A DNA stretch of 64,000 nt, from assembly GCF_034424155.1 (NCBI RefSeq), contig NZ_CP139993.1:62001-126000 (forward strand), in the 5' to 3' direction. This stretch comes from Hafnia alvei (GTDB taxonomy: Bacteria > Pseudomonadota > Gammaproteobacteria > Enterobacterales > Enterobacteriaceae). The position numbers and the translations under genes were made by a program. Numbering within the stretch: the stretch's first letter is position 1; each line of letters begins with the position of its first letter. Positions 61,054 through 64,000 of the stretch are shown one piece after another. The notes under the pieces are model-generated. The model had not been told where the DNA came from. It searched no databases and saw nothing but the letters and a program-made list of their open reading frames with translations.

Positions 61054-62521
61054 CAAACCTTCCAGGCGCCCTTTCTCACTCGCCCTGCGGCTGACCTTTT
61101 TTATCAGCCTGTCCACGATACTGGCTTTTATCGCCTTCACCTGGTTTATGCTGCATTCTGTTGAAAATCATTTTGCCGAGCAGGATGTCAGCGATCTTCA
61201 ACAAATCAGCACTACCCTGAACCGTATACTGCAGTCCCCGGTGGATCCGGATGAAAAAAAAGTAAGCAAAATAAAGGAGTCGATTGCCAGCTACCGCAAC
61301 GTTGCCCTTTTGCTCCTCAATCCCAGGGGGGAAGTGCTCTTTAGTTCAGCGCAGGGGGCGGCACTACACCCGGCCGTGAATTCCGCAGATTTTAGCGAGC
61401 ACAGCCGCGCACGGGATGTCTTTCTCTGGACGGTGGAGGATCCTGCGAGACCGATGGATACCGGGTCTGAAATGAAGATGGAAACATACCGGATTATCGC
61501 CTCCTCTGGCCAGGCGATATTTCAGGGCAAACAGCAGAATTATGTCATGCTGACTGGCCTCTCCATTAATTTCCATCTCCATTACCTCGATGCGCTGAAA
61601 AAAAATCTGATTGCGATCGCCGTCGTGATAAGCCTGCTGATTGTTCTGATCATTCGCATCGCTGTCCGTCAGGGGCACCTGCCCCTTCGTAATGTCAGCA
61701 ATGCCATTAAAAACATCACCTCCGAGAATCTTGATGCGCGGCTGGAACCGACACGCGTTCCCATTGAGCTGGAGCAACTGGTTATCTCGTTCAATCATAT
61801 GATTGGAAAGATTGAGGACGTCTTTACCCGCCAGGCCAATTTCTCTGCCGATATCGCGCATGAGATCAGAACGCCCATCACCAATCTGGTGACGCAGACT
61901 GAAATCGCACTGAGTCAGGATCGAACCCAGAAGGAACTTGAGGATGTCCTCTACTCCAGTCTTGAAGAGTATAACCGGATGACCAAAATGGTCAGCGACA
62001 TGCTGTTTCTGGCACAGGCGGACAATAACCAGCTTATACCTGACAGGGTCCGTTTTGACCTCAGAGCAGAAGTCATGAAAGTCTTCGAGTTTTTCGAAGC
62101 CTGGGCCGAAGAACGCAATATCACGCTCAAATTTAACGGGATGCCCTGCCTGGTTGAGGGAGATCCACAAATGTTCAGAAGAGCGATCAATAATCTGTTA
62201 TCCAATGCCCTGCGTTATACCCCGGAGGGACAGGCCATCACCGTCTCAATAAGAAAGCAGGAGAGCTTTTTTGACCTTGTGATTGAAAATCCAGGGAAAC
62301 CGATCCCTGAAGAACATTTATCAAGGCTGTTTGACCGTTTTTATCGGGTGGATCCATCCAGACAACGAAAAGGAGAAGGCAGCGGCATCGGCCTTGCGAT
62401 TGTGAAGTCAATCGTGGAAGCACATCACGGAAGAGTGCAGGTGGAATCAGACGTACGCTCCACGCGTTTTATCTTATCCGTGCCCAGACTGGAGAAAATG
62501 ATCCCGGAAACCCAATGCTGA
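61046..62521 (+). CDS. silS: Silver sensor histidine kinase SilS
   Basis: The 491-residue membrane kinase has membrane helices at about residues 12-32 and 188-210 with a periplasmic sensor between them. It then has HAMP, HisKA with His in [20 protein letters not shown], and ATPase blocks [32 protein letters not shown]. It senses Ag+/Cu+ and phosphorylates SilR. It is complete and coupled to silR. Confidence 0.96.
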   Translation: MHSKPSRRPFSLALRLTFFISLSTILAFIAFTWFMLHSVENHFAEQDVSDLQQISTTLNRILQSPVDPDEKKVSKIKESIASYRNVALLLLNPRGEVLFSSAQGAALHPAVNSADFSEHSRARDVFLWTVEDPARPMDTGSEMKMETYRIIASSGQAIFQGKQQNYVMLTGLSINFHLHYLDALKKNLIAIAVVISLLIVLIIRIAVRQGHLPLRNVSNAIKNITSENLDARLEPTRVPIELEQLVISFNHMIGKIEDVFTRQANFSADIAHEIRTPITNLVTQTEIALSQDRTQKELEDVLYSSLEEYNRMTKMVSDMLFLAQADNNQLIPDRVRFDLRAEVMKVFEFFEAWAEERNITLKFNGMPCLVEGDPQMFRRAINNLLSNALRYTPEGQAITVSIRKQESFFDLVIENPGKPIPEEHLSRLFDRFYRVDPSRQRKGEGSGIGLAIVKSIVEAHHGRVQVESDVRSTRFILSVPRLEKMIPETQC

Positions 62522-62535
62522 AAATAAAGATGTAA

Positions 62536-62551
62536 ATGACAAAGATGTCAT
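62536..62551 (+). promoter_or_regulatory. SilR/CusR-type box upstream of silE
   Basis: ATGACA-AAGA-TGTCAT is a perfect inverted repeat 220 bp before silE and just after the silS stop. It shows that silE is regulated separately, as pcoE is. Confidence 0.8.
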
Positions 62552-62771
62552 TAGCCTGTCATGCAGCAAACAGAAGCCATTCGATATAATTAGTGCAACT
62601 TATCAGGAAGGCTGGATTGCTTCATCAATACCCGGCGTCAGAGTACGCCAGGAAATGAATATCCAGCCCTCTTCCGGAGAAATAAACGCTGCCGAACTTG
62701 TTTCAGTTATGGAACTGAAAACACCGGTTGTACTTCCCCGGACATCACTAATTCAGAAATGGAGAGTTATC

Positions 62772-63203
62772 ATGAAAAATATCGTATTAGCATCTTTGCT
62801 GGGCTTTGGTTTAATTTCATCGGCCTGGGCCACTGAAACCGTGAATATCCATGATCGCGTCAACAATGCACAGGCTCCTGCTCACCAGATGCAGTCTGCT
62901 GCGGCTCCTGTCGGGATCCAGGGGACTGCTCCTCGTATGACCGGTATGGACCAGCATGAACAGGCCATTATTGCTCATGAAACCATGACGAACGGCTCGG
63001 CGGATGCGCACCAGAAAATGGTGGAAAGTCATCAGAAGATGATGGGAAATAACACGGTATCCACGACCGTCCCGTCAACGTCTTACGCGGCGATGAATGA
63101 GCATGAAAGAGCAGCGGTTGCCCATGAATTCATGAATAACGGGCAATCCGGCCCACATCAGGCCATGGCCGAAGCGCACCGCCGCATGATCAATGCAGGC
63201 TGA
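62772..63203 (+). CDS. silE: Periplasmic silver-binding protein SilE
   Basis: The 143-residue protein begins at ATG 62772 (GGAGAG upstream), which gives the known length; the longer frame from 62655 is not used. Signal peptide MKNIVLASLLGFGLISSAWA, then Met/His motifs such as MTGMDQHEQAIIAHETMTNG and HQKMVESHQKMMGN that each bind Ag+. SilE is a disordered silver sponge in the periplasm. It is close to PcoE in sequence and layout. Confidence 0.97.
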   Translation: MKNIVLASLLGFGLISSAWATETVNIHDRVNNAQAPAHQMQSAAAPVGIQGTAPRMTGMDQHEQAIIAHETMTNGSADAHQKMVESHQKMMGNNTVSTTVPSTSYAAMNEHERAAVAHEFMNNGQSGPHQAMAEAHRRMINAG

Positions 63204-63257
63204 ATGCGACGGTAGTATCCGTGCTGTTACCTTTTCCCTGATAGATTATTCCTTTAC

Positions 63258-63295
63258 GGGGTTCGGGGTCCAATGATGTAAAAAACCACGCTAAG
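63258..63295. repeat. 38-bp terminal inverted repeat of a Tn3-family transposon
   Basis: Starting GGGGTTCGGGG and ending CACGCTAAG, this 38-bp sequence has the length, GGGG start and inner ACG(C/T)TAAG of Tn3-family ends. The tnpA stop codon (TAG) overlaps its inner end. The other end of the transposon is outside the window. Confidence 0.85.
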
Positions 63296-64000
63296 GGTTT
63301 AATTCATTGTTTGTATTGAAATTTAATGGTCTTAACTCGCCATTCAGAATATCTTCTGGTAACGAAAACGTATAATGCCCCAGCATATTTATATGGCCAT
63401 GTATCAGCGGCGACAATCTTGCCAGGTGCTCCTCCTCAGGAGTTTCCCCCGATTTGCGAAGATGTGACAACGCCTCCTGCATGTAAAGTGTATTCCACAG
63501 CACAACCGCATTGGTCACCAGGCCCAGAGCACCCAGTTGATCTTCCTGACCTTCACGGTAGCGTTTTCTAATCTCACCACGTTGTCCGTAGCAAATGGCT
63601 CGAGCCACTGCATGGCGTCCTTCTCCCCGGTTGAGCTGAGTGAGTATCCGACGCCGGTAATCCTCATCATCGATATAGTTGAGAAGATACAAAGTCTTGT
63701 TGACCCGGCCCACTTCCATAATCGCCTGAGCCAGACCAGATGGTCGGCTACTTCTCAACAGTGAACGAATAAGCTCTGATGCATGGATGGTCCCAAGCTT
63801 CAGTGAACCCGCCATTCGCATCATTTCATCCCATTGGGATTCTATTTTTGAAAGTTCAACACATCCCCGAGCCAGCTCATTCAGGGCACCATAATGGGCC
63901 ATTTTATCTGCCCGCCAGAATATCGCCCCACCTGCATCGGCCAGACGAGGGGAAAACTGGTAGCCCAGTAGCCAGAACAGGCCAAAAATGATATCGCTGG
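63291..64000 (-). CDS. tnpA: Tn3-family transposase, C-terminal part (5' end outside window)
   Basis: The frame is open from the window edge (SDIIFGLFWLLGYQFSPRLA, DAGGAIFWRADKMAHYG) to the TAG at 63291; the ATG at 63902 is internal. Recognisable Tn3-family blocks: IMEVGRVNKTLYLLNYIDDE, LNRGEGRHAVARAICYGQRG, and YREGQEDQLGALGLVTNAVV with the catalytic Glu of the DDE triad, then LWNTLYMQEAL. It replicatively transposes DNA between 38-bp repeats. The 5' part and the resolvase must lie to the right. It bounds the copper/silver island on its silE side. Confidence 0.93.
   Translation of the reverse strand, partial: SDIIFGLFWLLGYQFSPRLADAGGAIFWRADKMAHYGALNELARGCVELSKIESQWDEMMRMAGSLKLGTIHASELIRSLLRSSRPSGLAQAIMEVGRVNKTLYLLNYIDDEDYRRRILTQLNRGEGRHAVARAICYGQRGEIRKRYREGQEDQLGALGLVTNAVVLWNTLYMQEALSHLRKSGETPEEEHLARLSPLIHGHINMLGHYTFSLPEDILNGELRPLNFNTNNELNP

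Noticed and set aside
61364..62170. 268-codon minus-strand ORF opposite silS
   Set aside because: Shadow of a well-supported histidine kinase gene.

Overview
The window is a mosaic of accessory DNA from a member of the Enterobacterales, with features of a large plasmid or a plasmid-derived island. The evidence is three copies of IS1, two copies of an IS91-family element, an F-type ResD-like resolvase, remnants of IS3, IS5 and resolvase genes, a Tn3-family transposon end, and the enterobacterial copper/silver resistance island. The urease genes most resemble, from memory, those of Yersinia, Edwardsiella and Morganella. I cannot name the species. No rRNA, tRNA, CRISPR array or recognisable replication initiator was found.

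Layout. (1) 1-9296: the 3' part of a giant AIDA/pertactin-type autotransporter built of repeated modules, then a strong terminator. (2) 9.5-15.5 kb: a graveyard of mobile DNA: an IS3 remnant, IS91-family copy A, a possible orphan immunity gene, a doubly broken integrase, a hypothetical gene, fused resolvase/IS5 remnants, and a lipoprotein gene whose 3' end was displaced by IS1 copy 1. (3) 16.0-27.2 kb: an acid-survival and nitrogen island. On the minus strand ureABCEFGD, a urea channel gene and a nickel permease gene run in one direction, followed by hdeA and hdeB; on the plus strand is a divergent ammonium transporter gene. (4) 27.6-34.4 kb: an AT-rich segment between two inverted IS1 copies, with one broken and one intact FimB/FimE-like recombinase, a ResD-like recombinase, a DinI-like gene and a LuxR-type regulator. 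(5) 34.4-41.7 kb: two versions of a convergent DUF2913/Rpn-nuclease pair (one broken), chromosomal-type cbpA-cbpM, IS91-family copy B and decayed plasmid genes. (6) 41.9-63.2 kb: the complete copper/silver island: pcoABCDRSE, a frameshifted pcoE1, pcoG, and silP-silG-silABFC-silRS-silE. (7) 63.26 kb to the end: the terminal inverted repeat and 3' end of a Tn3-family transposase gene.

How it works together. Urea enters through the channel. Nickel enters through the NiCoT permease and is loaded by UreDEFG into the UreABC apoenzyme. The ammonia raises pH or leaves through Amt, while HdeA/HdeB would protect periplasmic proteins at low pH. In the metal island, SilCBA with SilF forms a transenvelope efflux route and SilP pumps metal across the inner membrane. 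PcoA/B/C/D oxidise, bind and move copper; PcoE and SilE sequester metal in the periplasm; PcoRS and SilRS sense it. Inverted-repeat operators in front of pcoE, silC/silR and silE share one design (TGACA-N4-TGTCA), while the one before pcoA has another (CATTACA-N4-TGTAATG).

Limits: family assignments come from recognised motifs and remembered homologues, not from searches. Repeat boundaries were found by reading the sequence.
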